In this document: in pieces, positions 63,829 through 64,000 of the stretch
How positions within the stretch are numbered: the stretch's first letter is position 1
How the letters are laid out: each line of letters opens with the position of its first letter
Origin: Hydrogenophaga borbori
Lineage (GTDB): Bacteria > Pseudomonadota > Gammaproteobacteria > Burkholderiales > Burkholderiaceae_C
Length of the DNA stretch: 64,000 nucleotides
Direction: 5' to 3'
Assembly (NCBI RefSeq): GCF_003417535.1
Contig: NZ_QVLS01000003.1
Coordinates: 248,001-312,000, forward strand
Notes under the pieces: generated by a model
Database searches by the model: none
The model's input: the letters and a program-made list of their open reading frames with translations, nothing else
Told to the model about the DNA's origin: nothing
Made by a program: the position numbers and the translations under genes

Positions 63829-64000
63829 ATGCAAGTCCATCCGGGGGTCGGGCTCAAGGGCCTGCCCAGCGACGCGCGACCGCGCGAGAAACTGCTCGCG
63901 CGCGGCGCGAACGCCCTCAGCGACACCGAACTGCTGGCCGTGCTGCTGCGCACCGGCCTGGCCGGCAAGCACGTGCTGCAGCTCGCCCAGGAGCTGCTGG
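63829..64000 (+). CDS. radC: RadC family DNA repair protein (5' part only)
   Basis: The first 57 codons: [20 protein letters not shown], then [22 protein letters not shown], the conserved helix-hairpin-helix N-terminus of RadC/YicR. The JAB metalloprotease domain lies beyond the window. AGGGAG lies about 8 nt before the ATG. Divergent from fkpB. Confidence 0.93.
   Translation, partial: MQVHPGVGLKGLPSDARPREKLLARGANALSDTELLAVLLRTGLAGKHVLQLAQELL

Overview
The window is about 64 kb of high-GC DNA. Gene content and order point to a betaproteobacterium of the order Burkholderiales, most like the Comamonadaceae (Hydrogenophaga or Acidovorax relatives). The markers are rluC divergent from rne, hemC-hemD-hemX-hemY divergent from ppc, the order fkpB-ispH-serS divergent from radC, two Bug-type periplasmic binding proteins, and an H-NS protein with the C-terminal motif usual in this group. 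Placement is by recognition only. No insertion sequence, integrase, prophage or CRISPR array was seen. Genes at both ends are cut by the window.

Layout. 1-927 is a radical SAM gene behind a near-ideal LexA box. 1181-8424 is a seven-gene cassette (KASIII, ACP, tandem-GNAT protein, AsnB-type amidotransferase, acyl-adenylating ligase, second ACP, NadE-type amide synthetase) that ends in a terminator and has no recognised product. 8519-16142 holds a small basic protein, LysR, Bug protein with an aspartoacylase-like hydrolase, glycerate kinase, Lrp/AsnC regulator with a divergent DMT exporter, an esterase and a hydratase. 16240-19430 has a FadD-like ligase, a UDP-glucuronate epimerase and a low-molecular-weight tyrosine phosphatase. 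19480-21264 is an ECF sigma factor with a Tat-exported ferritin-like protein and a cytochrome c; two identical spaced promoter motifs link them. 21319-42127 is mostly housekeeping: phosphoesterase, hns-like, rluC, rne with a 556-nt leader, the heme operon, ppc, a PHP phosphatase, two tandem DMT transporters, YciO-like, M50 protease, trpS, a convergent response regulator and histidine kinase, and tRNA-Ser(CGA).

42377-58866 is an accessory catabolic and transport region. It holds two secreted proteins of unknown function, a LuxR-type regulator, a seven-gene catabolic operon (class II aldolase, TRAP transporter, two SDRs, acyl-CoA ligase) facing a TetR gene across a perfect 14-bp palindrome, an HlyD/ABC efflux operon with its own TetR and an FNR-type box, and an amidohydrolase/Bug pair facing a MarR gene across repeated half-sites. 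58901-64000 is a chemoreceptor followed by serS, ispH, fkpB and the start of radC.

The best candidates for undescribed biology are the KASIII-ACP-GNAT-AsnB-ligase-ACP-NadE cassette, which looks built to make an acylated and amidated small molecule or lipid head group, and the ECF sigma/ferritin-like/cytochrome c module with its duplicated promoter. Nearly all very long open frames opposite these genes are GC-driven shadows and are left out.
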